Of a stretch of DNA of 64,000 nucleotides, positions 1 to 8,718 are shown in pieces (position 1 is the first letter of the stretch; each line of letters starts with the position of its first letter). Position numbers and translations under genes: made by a program. Below the pieces are notes generated by a model. The model did no database searches. It had not been told where the DNA came from and worked only from the letters and a program-made list of their open reading frames with translations. Origin of the DNA: Fictibacillus sp. BK138 (lineage in GTDB: Bacteria > Bacillota > Bacilli > Bacillales > Fictibacillaceae); NCBI RefSeq assembly GCF_004216955.1, contig NZ_SGXL01000002.1:186001-250000 (forward strand). The letters run 5' to 3'.

Positions 1-104
1 TGATCTTGACGATCTGCTAAAATAACATCAGCCCCCGCTTTTGCAAGGTGATATGCTGTAGATGCTCCGAGTATTCCAGCTCCGATCACTATCATTTTTG
101 GCAT
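1..104 (-). CDS. FAD-dependent oxidoreductase, N-terminal fragment (runs off window)
   Basis: Only the first 34 residues are inside the window. They begin MPKMIVIGAGILGASTAYHL, a Rossmann-type dinucleotide-binding start (GxGxxG followed by a helix and a second strand) typical of the D-amino-acid oxidase/glycine oxidase family of FAD enzymes. An AAAGGAA ribosome binding site precedes the ATG. The catalytic domain lies outside, so substrate and exact family cannot be assigned. Confidence 0.75.
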   Translation of the reverse strand, partial: MPKMIVIGAGILGASTAYHLAKAGADVILADRQD

Positions 105-220
105 ATTAAACATTCCTTTATTCCATATGTATTTGTAATAAGTTTAACTGTATTATTTCATAAAATAAAACGGAAAAAACCCTGATTTCTGCTGTTAATT
201 TTAAATGCTTAGGAACAACA

Positions 221-249
221 AAAAAAGAAGCAGGATATTCATCCTGCTC
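221..249 (-). terminator. Rho-independent terminator of the YqiG-like gene
   Basis: On the minus strand a GCAGGAT/ATCCTGC stem with a 4-base loop is followed by a run of T. It lies just past the stop codon of the old yellow enzyme gene. Confidence 0.85.
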
Positions 250-255
250 CTCTTA

Positions 256-1377
256 TTAATCAACCCCGGGAAACCAGCCTGGTGTACTCACAATAGCCTT
301 CCATAAAGGATCGGGAACGACTAGTTCCTCTTGTTTCGTTTTATCGATCTTAGTCACGATCTCTGATTCTTTTCCTTGTTCAATTTTTTTAACCCAATCT
401 GGATCAATAATAAGCTCTCGACCAAGTGCTATTAGAGGCACCCCAGTTTTAATTGCATCAAGTGCATCATCGGCTGTATAGATAGAACCAACACCAATAA
501 CTGGTACGAGATCTCCAACTCTTTCATTAATGATTTCAATACGAGGACGTTTATCTTCAACTCCACGTCTTGGCTCAGACCAGAAATCCATCAGGGAAAC
601 ATGAAGGTAATCCAGCTTTTTCGCACTTAATGCATCCACAAGTGCTAATGTATCGGCCATCGTAATCCCAGGTGTCGTAGGTTCTTCTGGTGAAAAACGA
701 TATCCTACGAGAAATGAATCATCTCCGTGTTCAGCAACTGCTTTTTTTACAGAATCAACTACAGCCAGAGGAAAAGCCATACGTTTTTCTAAAGAACCAC
801 CCCATTGATCTTCACGGCGATTAGCGTGAGGCGAGAAAAACTGCTGAATTAAATATCCATTCGCTCCGTGAATCTCAACGCCATCGTAACCTGCCTCAAT
901 TGCCCGTCTTGTAGCTTCTCCAAAATCTCGAATAATGGATTCTACTTCAGGAGCATCTAATGGTCGCGGAACTGGTTTACCTTCTCCGGATGGTATATCA
1001 CTTGCACTTACGACGTCCCCGTTCGGAACAAGCTCAGGGGGAACCTCCCGTCCTCCATGAAAAATTTGGAGAATAGCTTTTGAGCCTTTCGCTTTTATAG
1101 CTGAGGCCAATTTCCGAAGACTAGGAATCATTTCGTCTGTATCTCCCGCAAACTCACCCGGGAACCCTTTACCATTCGCTGTCACGTTCGTACAAGCTGT
1201 AATGACCATACCAACACCTTCCGAACGACGCTCATAATAACGAATCTCTTGTTCGGTTACCGTCCCATCTGGATTAGATGAAAAATTAGTCATTGGGGCC
1301 ATAATTAATCGGTTTTTTAACTCAATACCATTTTTAAAACTAAACGGTTTAAACAATAGCGCATACTTTTGATTCAT
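256..1377 (-). CDS. NADH-dependent flavin oxidoreductase, old yellow enzyme family (YqiG-like)
   Basis: A 373-residue FMN TIM-barrel protein of the NADH:flavin oxidoreductase/old yellow enzyme family. Visible marks are the N-terminal FKNGIELKNRLIMAPMT strand that contacts FMN, the VEIHGANGYLIQQFFSP motif near residue 168 with the His/Asn pair that binds the substrate carbonyl, RREDQWGG, and the C-terminal GVGSIYT and ALGRELIIDP phosphate-binding segments. Length and sequence resemble B. subtilis YqiG (about 372 residues, from memory). The family reduces activated C=C bonds or nitro groups with NAD(P)H; the physiological substrate is unknown. It is monocistronic, with its own terminator, and divergent from tspO. 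A GGTGGAGAG site precedes the ATG. Confidence 0.9.
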   Translation of the reverse strand: MNQKYALLFKPFSFKNGIELKNRLIMAPMTNFSSNPDGTVTEQEIRYYERRSEGVGMVITACTNVTANGKGFPGEFAGDTDEMIPSLRKLASAIKAKGSKAILQIFHGGREVPPELVPNGDVVSASDIPSGEGKPVPRPLDAPEVESIIRDFGEATRRAIEAGYDGVEIHGANGYLIQQFFSPHANRREDQWGGSLEKRMAFPLAVVDSVKKAVAEHGDDSFLVGYRFSPEEPTTPGITMADTLALVDALSAKKLDYLHVSLMDFWSEPRRGVEDKRPRIEIINERVGDLVPVIGVGSIYTADDALDAIKTGVPLIALGRELIIDPDWVKKIEQGKESEIVTKIDKTKQEELVVPDPLWKAIVSTPGWFPGVD

Positions 1378-1563
1378 TATGTTCTCTCTCCACCTTTAAT
1401 TACTTTCTTTTTTTTAGTAACTATTATAATAATACCTAGTACTCACAAAATCAAAAGATACGATTCTTCGTTTTAGGAATGAATTATAAAGGGAACAGTA
1501 TACTTCTAAGAAGATGAAAGTCCGTGCTTTTCGTATTCTCCCCTACTAATCAGGAGGTAAAAC

Positions 1564-2019
1564 ATGAAAAAATCCAGTATAGCGGTATTTTTAATAATTT
1601 ACGCATTATTCTATTTCTCAAGCATTCTGTTTCCGATCGACCGTTCTTGGTATGATGCGTTGAACAAACCTTCATGGACACCATCAGGTCAAACAATTGG
1701 TATCATCTGGGCTGTTCTTTTCGCGTTGATCTCCTTATCTGCCACTCTCATTTATAACAAATATGGGTTTAAACCTGTCCGATTTTGGGGGCTTTTTGCG
1801 ATCAACTATGTTTTTAACCAAGCATTTAGTTATTTTCAGTTCACTCAAAAAGATTTATTCGCAGCTACTATTGATGCATTTTTGATCACTGTGACTACTC
1901 TTCTTTTAATCATTGTTGCTAGCCGATTGAATAAAGTCTCTGCCTGGCTGCTGGTTCCCTATTTTCTTTGGAGTTCCTTTGCCACTTTTTTATCATGGAC
2001 GATCTATAGCCTAAATTAA
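1564..2019 (+). CDS. tspO: TspO/MBR family membrane protein
   Basis: A 151-residue protein with five predicted membrane helices, the normal size for the TspO/peripheral benzodiazepine receptor family. Family motifs include the WYDALNKPSWTP loop after helix 1 (W..L.KP.WTP), FAINYVFNQAFSYFQF in the middle helix and a Trp-rich last helix. TspO proteins bind tetrapyrroles and cholesterol-like ligands and act in porphyrin turnover and stress responses. An AGGAGG site lies 5-7 bases before the ATG. The gene is divergent from the old yellow enzyme and ends in a bidirectional terminator. Confidence 0.92.
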   Translation: MKKSSIAVFLIIYALFYFSSILFPIDRSWYDALNKPSWTPSGQTIGIIWAVLFALISLSATLIYNKYGFKPVRFWGLFAINYVFNQAFSYFQFTQKDLFAATIDAFLITVTTLLLIIVASRLNKVSAWLLVPYFLWSSFATFLSWTIYSLN

Positions 2020-2053
2020 AAAGGATCTAGCCCGTAAGACTAGATCCTTTTTT
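2018..2053. terminator. Bidirectional terminator between tspO and the FG-GAP-like gene
   Basis: AAAAAGGATCTAG and CTAGATCCTTTTT arms with a 9-base loop give a strong stem flanked by A and T runs, able to act for both convergent genes. Confidence 0.88.
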
Positions 2054-2759
2054 AATAACCAGAAATGGCGACATTTTGATTTTGAAGGTTAAACCTGTTT
2101 TCCTTCCAAGCCAGAGTGTTCACCACATAACCGAGAGCATCTGCATTATACCTTCCTGCAATTTTCTGATATGCCATCAGCTCATAGACTCCGTTAGAAT
2201 CAAAATCCACGGGATATAAACCGCTTAGTGGATTAACAAAGCCCTCAATAGGGCTTTTTAGTTTTCCGTTTGCATCATAAATTTCACTCAAGTATTCTGG
2301 ATCTCTTAAAGAAATATCTATTAAGTACGTTAGATTATTAATCTTGCTGAACACTTTCACTTTATAGTTGTCTTGGTAATTAACATCATATTGAAACTGC
2401 TCGTTATATGCATTGAAATCGAATAGCAGCTGCGGGTTATTATTAATGAACGAATAAACGTAATCATATGTGAACGCACCGCTTCCCCCTGATTCAATCC
2501 GTATTAAAATATCGTCCACACCGTTCCCGGTAAAATCCCCTAAAAACAAAGTGGGATTATAACCCGCATTTTCAGATAAAGTCACTGATTGATATGCACC
2601 TGTTCTTCCGTCTTGTACAACAAGCGTAATGTTTTGAATGAAAGGACTATCAGGAGTTCTTATGCCCGTTAAGTACACGTTTTCAGGTACTTTATCACCC
2701 GTAACATCACCTTTGGCAAAAGAAACAACGCTTGGATCCACTCTGTAATAGTTATACAT
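2052..2759 (-). CDS. FG-GAP/VCBS-repeat-like protein of unknown function
   Basis: A 235-residue protein, not assigned to a known gene. It contains three acidic loops of the FG-GAP/VCBS (EF-hand-like) type: DVTGDKVPE near residue 18, DFTGNGVDD near residue 95 and DFDSNGVYE near residue 185. The spacing suggests beta-propeller blades binding Ca2+. No signal peptide or membrane segment is seen, which is odd because most such proteins are secreted; spore surface location is possible in a spore former but is speculation. AAGGAG precedes the ATG by 7 bases. It is followed at lower coordinates by a bidirectional terminator. Confidence 0.7.
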   Translation of the reverse strand: MYNYYRVDPSVVSFAKGDVTGDKVPENVYLTGIRTPDSPFIQNITLVVQDGRTGAYQSVTLSENAGYNPTLFLGDFTGNGVDDILIRIESGGSGAFTYDYVYSFINNNPQLLFDFNAYNEQFQYDVNYQDNYKVKVFSKINNLTYLIDISLRDPEYLSEIYDANGKLKSPIEGFVNPLSGLYPVDFDSNGVYELMAYQKIAGRYNADALGYVVNTLAWKENRFNLQNQNVAISGY

Positions 2760-2837
2760 AATAATGCTCCTTGCCTAACTGGACTTTATACATATCCTAT
2801 GGGCAGTATGGAGAATTGTTACTATATTAACTAGAGT

Positions 2838-3179
2838 TTACTTATGAAAAATAATAAGATTAACAGCGGTTAAAAATTGATTTAATTCATTTTCGGTCTT
2901 AAATTTATATGAATATCCATATGTTATAGGTGTCAGTCCTGTATTCACTCTTTTAGGAAACAAGCTTAGTGCAGTACTGTTATAAATGCCGTGACTATTA
3001 TGTTGTAAACCTTTATTCTCTTCCACTGTATTAGGATTTAAAACTATACTAATCTCCTTGTTTGGCAGCAGATAAATGACATCCCCAGTATGTATGTTTT
3101 CAAATTCAATCGCTTTGCTTGTTTCCTTTGTCAGCTTAAAATCATTTTCTGTAAAAATACTCTTCAAATTATCCATCAT
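2838..3179 (-). CDS. Hypothetical protein
   Basis: A 113-residue protein that I do not recognise. It has no signal peptide, no membrane helix and no Cys. A good AAAGGAGAGG ribosome binding site precedes tandem ATG codons, which supports it as a real gene. It lies between two other small minus-strand unknowns; the three may be independently transcribed, since a terminator-like hairpin separates it from the next gene upstream. Confidence 0.6.
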   Translation of the reverse strand: MMDNLKSIFTENDFKLTKETSKAIEFENIHTGDVIYLLPNKEISIVLNPNTVEENKGLQHNSHGIYNSTALSLFPKRVNTGLTPITYGYSYKFKTENELNQFLTAVNLIIFHK

Positions 3180-3225
3180 CTATCTCCCTCTCCTTTTAAC
3201 AATCTAAGCTTAAGAGATAAATAAT

Positions 3226-3256
3226 AAAAAGCCAACACAAAATGTTGACCTTCACA
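3226..3256 (-). terminator. Terminator after the 145-residue unknown gene
   Basis: On the minus strand GGTCAACA-TTTTG-TGTTGGC forms a stem with one G-U pair and is followed by TTTTTATTATTT. Confidence 0.65.
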
Positions 3257-3283
3257 AATGACAAATACTTAAATTTATTGAGA

Positions 3284-3721
3284 TTAATACCCCATCTGCC
3301 CTAAAAGCTGTTTTGCTGAAGTTAAACTTTGTACTGCTTGCTGCTGCCAGCTGATTATGTTTTGAAGGAACGGTTTATATCCTTCAGGGGCATCGTCTCT
3401 CATTACAGGCAGCCATTTCGTTACTTCTTGATCTCTTTTCAGTCCATTGTTTATACATGATACCAAAATACGAATAATTGTCTCATGCGTTTCACCGTTT
3501 TGCAGACGTATTGCACTCCCTACTGCTGTCACTCTATGATATGAAGCTGGAACTAGACTGTTGTGCATTTCTGCATTTCCTTTTAAGTCTGCTGTTGCCG
3601 GGATAACAAATAATTGAGTACTCATGGAACAAACCATTTCTTCAGCATATAGACTTTGATTTAAAAGCTGTAATAAAGCGGTCCAATCCTGTCTAAATTT
3701 ATAAGAATTCAACACTTTCAC
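3284..3721 (-). CDS. Hypothetical protein
   Basis: A protein of about 145 residues that I do not recognise. It looks mostly helical, with a C-terminal SWQQQAVQSLTSAKQLLGQ helix, and no membrane segment. The start is uncertain: GTG at 3721, GTG at 3715 and TTG at 3712 are all close and none has a strong ribosome binding site. A terminator follows the stop codon. Confidence 0.55.
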   Translation of the reverse strand: MKVLNSYKFRQDWTALLQLLNQSLYAEEMVCSMSTQLFVIPATADLKGNAEMHNSLVPASYHRVTAVGSAIRLQNGETHETIIRILVSCINNGLKRDQEVTKWLPVMRDDAPEGYKPFLQNIISWQQQAVQSLTSAKQLLGQMGY

Positions 3722-3792
3722 CCACTTTGAAAAAATTCATAATATCTTATGAAGTATGGGTGTTTTTGTTTCTGTGTAATTTATGGGAATCT

Positions 3793-4869
3793 TCACTGCT
3801 CCACTAAAGGCAGTTTCAACAATTTATCATCACCTTCTCGGGGAGTGCCTCTTCCGTCCCGGTTATTCGTTATCGTATATAATTGGTTACCTTCAATCAG
3901 CACATCTCGCATTCTGCCCGCACCTTGAAAAAATGTATCAACCGTTTTCTCAGCCAGATTGAACACTAAAATTTGTTCACCCCGTAAATTCGATGCATAG
4001 ATTTTGTTATCTTTAATGGCCATTCCAGATGGTGCCCACGTATCATCTCCTGAATGAAAGATCGGTGATACCATACCCGTTTCTTGTTCATCACCTTCAA
4101 TAACCGGCCAGCCGTAATTTTTTCCAGGTTCAATTAAATTAATCTCATCATGTGCAGATTGTCCATGCTCTGAGCTATAAAGATTTCCGTTCTGGTCCCA
4201 GGCTAACCCTTGAGGATTTCGATGGCCATAAGAATAAACATAAGAATTATCAAATGGATTATCCGGCGGGATAGTGCCATCTAAATTCATACGTAAAATC
4301 TTCCCTGCGAGAGTATTAAGGTTTTGTGCATTTTCCGGATTTCCTGCATCGCCAGCTGTAGCGTACAACTTCCCGTCCTGACCAATTTGAATTCTTCCGC
4401 CGTTATGGATTCTTCCTCCAGGGATCCCTTCAATTATAATCCCATTTTCCCTCCATCTATTGCCGTCCAATTTCAGAACGATAATGCGGTTAAAAACACC
4501 ACCATTATCTCTATAGGTATGGTAGGCGAATGCTTCTTGAGAAGTATCAAAGTCAGGTGCAAGAATGAAACCTAGCAAGCCTCCCTCTCCACTGTGCAGG
4601 ATCTTTTTTGTAACTTCGATATCCTGAACCGTTTTTGTTCCGCTATCGGCATCCACTTTAACGATATAGCCTGGGCGCTGGCTTAAATAAAAGGTGTTAT
4701 TCTGTTTTGTAATATTCCAAGGTATGTCCAAATCTGTTGTAATCACCTTAGCTTGTCTTGCAAGAACTTCTACCGCATCTTTCTCGCTGTTTTCGGATGT
4801 TTTTTTATCATCATTGAAGCATCCAGAGAGAAATAAGATCGAAACCAGAATGAATAAAAACCTTCTCAA
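3793..4869 (-). CDS. PQQ-dependent sugar dehydrogenase family lipoprotein
   Basis: A 358-residue protein of the glucose/sorbosone dehydrogenase family (six-bladed beta-propeller, soluble aldose dehydrogenase type). Visible motifs are GLLGFILAPDF, RIHNGGRIQIGQDGKLYATAGD near the active-site His, YSYGHRNPQGLAWD and SEHGQSAHDEINLI. The N-terminus is a lipoprotein signal ending FLSGC, so the mature protein should be anchored outside the membrane. The TTG at 4869 is preferred because GGGGGTG lies 6 bases before it; the ATG at 4884 lies upstream of that site. Relatives oxidise aldose sugars with PQQ, but no PQQ synthesis gene is in the window, so cofactor use is unproven. Confidence 0.82.
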   Translation of the reverse strand: MRRFLFILVSILFLSGCFNDDKKTSENSEKDAVEVLARQAKVITTDLDIPWNITKQNNTFYLSQRPGYIVKVDADSGTKTVQDIEVTKKILHSGEGGLLGFILAPDFDTSQEAFAYHTYRDNGGVFNRIIVLKLDGNRWRENGIIIEGIPGGRIHNGGRIQIGQDGKLYATAGDAGNPENAQNLNTLAGKILRMNLDGTIPPDNPFDNSYVYSYGHRNPQGLAWDQNGNLYSSEHGQSAHDEINLIEPGKNYGWPVIEGDEQETGMVSPIFHSGDDTWAPSGMAIKDNKIYASNLRGEQILVFNLAEKTVDTFFQGAGRMRDVLIEGNQLYTITNNRDGRGTPREGDDKLLKLPLVEQ

Positions 4870-5092
4870 TGCCAACACCCCCATTTAAAATCTTTTTCTA
4901 ATAGTAGTTTAGCCAGATTATTATTGAATCTAACAAACAAACTTTATTAGAAAAAATTATACCATTTGAATAAGAGTCCAATTGGGCATCTTGTATCAAA
5001 AAAAGTTTTATAACTGGGCATTCAAACAAGCAATATCTATTTGATAGCCATTGATTATAGAAGGGGAAACTTTCAAAAGGAGATTGTACGAT

Positions 5093-6610
5093 TTGGAGTT
5101 AGAAAAATTTGTTGATCCTCTTCCCATTCCTTCTATCATTAGCCCAAAGGAACAATATAAAGGGAAGCCGCTGTATGAGGTCCGTATGATCGAGACACTG
5201 CACAAGTTTCATAGAGATCTGCATGCAGCAAAAGTATGGGGCTACAATGGGCTAGTACCTGGTCAAACATTTAATGTTGAAAGAAATCAGCCTATCTATG
5301 TGAGATGGACAAACCATTTACCCCTTAAGCATTTTTTACCTGTTGATAAAACGATTCACGGAGCGAACCATAACCCAGAAGTGCGTACCGTTGTCCATCT
5401 GCATGGAAGCCCATCAGAACCAGACAGCGATGGTCATCCTGAAGCATGGTTTACGAGAAACTTTCGGCAAACTGGCCCTCACTTTAAGAAAGAAATCTAT
5501 CATTATCCGAATTCAGAGCGGGCATCTTGCCTTTGGTATCATGACCATGCACTCGGTATTACCCGCTTAAACGTGTATGCAGGTCTTGCAGGTCTTTACT
5601 TTATTCGAGATAAGCATGAAAGAACACTTCCGCTTCCAGAAGGAAAATACGAAATACCGCTTGTCATTCAAGATAAATCCTTCAATCCAGATGGTTCGCT
5701 GTTCTATCCTGTCCAGCCAGAAAATCCGCCACCGAATATACCATACCCTTCTATTGTCCCAGCATTTTTAGGGAATACCATAACCGTTAACGGAAAAGTT
5801 TGGCCATATTTACAAGTGGAGCCACGAAAGTACAGGTTTCGCCTCTTGAACGCTTCTAATACCAGAACATATAAGTATCAATTCAGCAACCTTATGCCAT
5901 TTTATTTAATTGGGACGGATGGCGGCCTTCTTGAACGCCCAATCAAGGTAGAAAGTTTAGATGTTTCACCAGCCGAACGTGTTGATATCGTTGTTGATTT
6001 TTCAAAGCTAAGAGGACAAAACATTGTATTGCAAGATGGGTTTGAATTAGGAAATCCAACCGGAGATATCATGGAAATCCAAGTAACTAAGCCTTTATCT
6101 TTTCCTGATCAATCATGGGTCCCACTCCACCTAAGTCACATTGAGCCTCTTTCATTAAATTGTGCAAGAAAAGTAAGACGTTTAACATTACAGGATTCAC
6201 AAGATGAATTTGGTCGTCTCATGCTATTGTTTGATGATAAAACATGGATGGATCCAGTAACAGAGACACCGTTGCTTGGTTCTACAGAAATATGGGAGCT
6301 AGTGAATCAAACTCCTGGGATTCATCCTATTCATATACATCTGGTCAATTTCCGCGTAATTGACCGTTCCGATGAGAATGGAAATCTAGTAGAACCTCTC
6401 CCAGCAGATTTCGGTTTGAAAGATACCGTTCTCGTAGCAGGCGGACAAACGGTTCGAATCATTATGAAGTTCCAGCCTTATTGCGGAGATTATGTATGGC
6501 ACTGCCACCGTTTAGAGCACGAAGATCATGACATGATGAGACCATTAACAATCCTTCCTTGTGATATTTCTGATGAATCTGATTCATCAAATGGTCACCA
6601 TTCAGACTGA
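5093..6610 (+). CDS. cotA: Spore coat multicopper oxidase (laccase) CotA
   Basis: A 505-residue three-domain multicopper oxidase. The four copper-binding segments are present: HLHGSP, WYHDHALG, HPIHIHL and WHCHRLEHED, the last with the type 1 copper Cys and a downstream Met (MMRP). Overall sequence follows B. subtilis CotA closely (EKFVDPLPIP start, WGYNGL, HFLPVDKTIH). CotA oxidises phenolics and makes brown spore pigment in the outer coat. The TTG at 5093 is chosen because AGGAGA lies 9 bases before it and the protein then aligns with the CotA N-terminus; an upstream TTG at 5051 in frame has no such support. Monocistronic, ending in a terminator shared with the convergent VOC gene. Confidence 0.93.
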   Translation: MELEKFVDPLPIPSIISPKEQYKGKPLYEVRMIETLHKFHRDLHAAKVWGYNGLVPGQTFNVERNQPIYVRWTNHLPLKHFLPVDKTIHGANHNPEVRTVVHLHGSPSEPDSDGHPEAWFTRNFRQTGPHFKKEIYHYPNSERASCLWYHDHALGITRLNVYAGLAGLYFIRDKHERTLPLPEGKYEIPLVIQDKSFNPDGSLFYPVQPENPPPNIPYPSIVPAFLGNTITVNGKVWPYLQVEPRKYRFRLLNASNTRTYKYQFSNLMPFYLIGTDGGLLERPIKVESLDVSPAERVDIVVDFSKLRGQNIVLQDGFELGNPTGDIMEIQVTKPLSFPDQSWVPLHLSHIEPLSLNCARKVRRLTLQDSQDEFGRLMLLFDDKTWMDPVTETPLLGSTEIWELVNQTPGIHPIHIHLVNFRVIDRSDENGNLVEPLPADFGLKDTVLVAGGQTVRIIMKFQPYCGDYVWHCHRLEHEDHDMMRPLTILPCDISDESDSSNGHHSD

Positions 6611-6625
6611 TATTGTAAAAATATG

Positions 6626-6663
6626 AAAAGGCAACTCCCTTAGCTAAAGGAGTTGCCTTCTTT
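6626..6663. terminator. Bidirectional terminator between cotA and the VOC gene
   Basis: AAGGCAACTCC and GGAGTTGCCTT arms form an 11-bp perfect stem flanked by A-rich and T-rich runs, serving both convergent genes. Confidence 0.9.
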
Positions 6664-6670
6664 AATCATT

Positions 6671-7066
6671 TTATTTTGCATTCTCATCGGGTTGATGGAT
6701 CCCAAAAATATTGCCCTCTGTATCTATGTAATATCCTTGCCACGCCATTCCTGGAAGTGCATATTTAGGCATTGCGACCTTGCCGCCAAGCTCAAGGATT
6801 TTAGCTTCGGTTTGATCGTAGTTTTCCACACCCATTGTACAAGTAAAGCCGTTTACCGCTTGATTAGGTTCTGGCGGTGCACTTTGCCGCTTCATTAAAG
6901 CCCCATTTATCCCTGGTGTATTATCGTCTCCTGTAACAGCCCCAAAGTAAGGCAATCCCGCATACTCACTCCAATCTTGAAATGACCAGCCGAACACCTC
7001 TCCATAAAACTTCATTGCCCGTTCCATATCATCTACATGAATTTCAAAATGCACTAATCTTCCCAT
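6671..7066 (-). CDS. VOC family protein (glyoxalase/bleomycin-resistance fold)
   Basis: A 131-residue single vicinal-oxygen-chelate protein with two beta-alpha-beta-beta-beta modules. It begins GRLVHFEIHVDDMERAMKFY, with the typical metal-ligand His and a helix that packs the dimer, contains FYGEVFGW and ends GNIFGIHQPD, matching the second module. It resembles the YdeN/CFP32-like glyoxalase-related group. Substrate unknown. AGGAGG precedes the ATG by 6 bases. Confidence 0.85.
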   Translation of the reverse strand: MGRLVHFEIHVDDMERAMKFYGEVFGWSFQDWSEYAGLPYFGAVTGDDNTPGINGALMKRQSAPPEPNQAVNGFTCTMGVENYDQTEAKILELGGKVAMPKYALPGMAWQGYYIDTEGNIFGIHQPDENAK

Positions 7067-7159
7067 GAGTTACCTCCTATAGTATAAAATAATTACCACT
7101 TAAGTCATTCCATGTACTTCCTGATAATCCCTCTTAAAGTATGGGAATATGCAAACAAA

Positions 7160-7200
7160 AAAGGCACCCTCAACGCTAAAATCATTGGGGTGCCATTTTG
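7160..7200 (-). terminator. Terminator of the sstT-like gene
   Basis: On the minus strand GGCACCCC...GGGGTGCC-type arms (one mismatch zone) are followed by TTTTTTTG, right after the symporter stop codon. Confidence 0.8.
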
Positions 7201-7211
7201 TGCAGTACAAC

Positions 7212-8450
7212 TTACGCTGCTTTTTCGATATTTATTTCTTTTCCTTCTTTACGCCACTCTGTATATTCAGATGCTGCAGTGAAAAGTACGTCTGTAGATG
7301 AGTTCAGTGCCGTTTCAAATGAATCTTGCAGCACACCAATGACAAATCCTACTCCAACTACCTGCATAGCCACCTCACCTGGAATTCCAAATAAGCTGCA
7401 CGCTAGTGGGATCAGTAATAATGATCCGCCCGCAACCCCTGAAGCACCGCAAGCACTAATTGCTGATAGGACGCTTAGGAGAATTGCAGTAACAAGATTC
7501 ACTTCTATACCAAGTGTATGAACCGCGGCAAGTGTCAAAACGGAAATCGTAACTGCTGCACCTGCCATATTGATCGTTGCCCCTAAAGGGATAGATACGG
7601 AATAATTATCCTTATTCAAACCAAGCTTCTCACATAATTTCATGTTTACCGGAATATTGGAAGCTGAGCTGCGTGTAAAGAAAGCTGTGATTCCGCTTTC
7701 CTTCAAACACTTAAACACAAGCGGGTATGGGTTTTGCCTTATCGCTAGGAACACGATAGCTGGATTCACGACCAGCGCTACGAAAGCCATGCAGCCGATC
7801 AATAAAGCTAACAACTTGCCATAACTTAATAAGGAATCTATACCATTTGCTGTAATAGATTCAAACACTAACCCCAAGATTCCTAACGGAGCAAACTTAA
7901 TCACCCAAGTAACGATTTTAGAGAGAGCGTCTGAAACATTAGAGATCATTGTTTTAGTCGTATCCTGTGCTTTTCTTAAAGCAAGGCCTAAAAGTACTGC
8001 CCATGCCAGAATACCGATATAGTTCGCATTAACAAGAGCATTAAAAGGATTATCAACTACGTTCATCAGCAACGTTTTGAGGACCTCGACAACACCACCA
8101 GGAGGCGTTACACCTTCCGCTCCCTTTCCAAGGGTCAAACCTACAGGAAAAATAAAACTTGCAAGAACGGCTGTTAATCCTGCCAAAAATGTTCCTAAAA
8201 GGTATAAAAAAATTATTGATTTCATGTTCGTTTGGTGGCCCGCCTTATGTTGGGCGATCGCCGACATAACTAAGAATAATACCAGCACAGGTGCAATAGC
8301 TTTTAAAGCACCTACAAATAAAGAGCCAAAAATAACAACAGGTTTCGCTGCTTGCGGAATCGTAACAGCTAGAATAATACCAACAATTAATCCAATAATG
8401 ATCTGTTTAACAAGACTCAACTGATTCCACTTTTTCAGTATACTTTTCAT
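7212..8450 (-). CDS. sstT: Serine/threonine:sodium symporter, SstT type
   Basis: A 412-residue membrane protein of the dicarboxylate/amino acid:cation symporter (DAACS) family. It has about eight helices plus two re-entrant hairpins. The serine-rich hairpin [14 protein letters not shown] and the [15 protein letters not shown] unwound helix are the substrate and Na+ sites, and [16 protein letters not shown] is the second hairpin. Length matches SstT (about 414) rather than the shorter GltP group. The ATG at 8450 is chosen because GGTGAT, complementary to the 16S tail, lies 8 bases upstream; an in-frame start at 8465 lies upstream of that site. Confidence 0.88.
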   Translation of the reverse strand: MKSILKKWNQLSLVKQIIIGLIVGIILAVTIPQAAKPVVIFGSLFVGALKAIAPVLVLFLVMSAIAQHKAGHQTNMKSIIFLYLLGTFLAGLTAVLASFIFPVGLTLGKGAEGVTPPGGVVEVLKTLLMNVVDNPFNALVNANYIGILAWAVLLGLALRKAQDTTKTMISNVSDALSKIVTWVIKFAPLGILGLVFESITANGIDSLLSYGKLLALLIGCMAFVALVVNPAIVFLAIRQNPYPLVFKCLKESGITAFFTRSSASNIPVNMKLCEKLGLNKDNYSVSIPLGATINMAGAAVTISVLTLAAVHTLGIEVNLVTAILLSVLSAISACGASGVAGGSLLLIPLACSLFGIPGEVAMQVVGVGFVIGVLQDSFETALNSSTDVLFTAASEYTEWRKEGKEINIEKAA

Positions 8451-8655
8451 AGATGTCATCACCAATCTAAGTTAGAATTGTAAAGCTGTTTAATCTCAAA
8501 AACCTGCAATAAAATAAAGTCTTTTACAAGGGAACGATGAATGATATATATTCCACCTGAAAAAGACAACTGTCTTTCTAATAAATAGTATTATAGTGGG
8601 TATTTTGATAGATTACAATTTATTTATAAAAGTTGTAATTATTTGAATATTTTAA

Positions 8656-8685
8656 AAACACCTCAAGAAGTTTTCCTGAGGTGCA
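8656..8685 (-). terminator. Terminator of the M4 metalloprotease gene
   Basis: On the minus strand CACCTCA-GGAAAACTTCT-TGAGGTG followed by TTTTTAAAA. It stands 35-60 bases after the protease stop codon. Confidence 0.85.
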
Positions 8686-8718
8686 TAAGTGATTCAGAAT
8701 TCTCATTTTTGAACGTTT

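Noticed and set aside
1378-1563. Operator or riboswitch between the old yellow enzyme gene and tspO
   Set aside because: Looked for palindromes and conserved aptamer features in the divergent gap and found none convincing.
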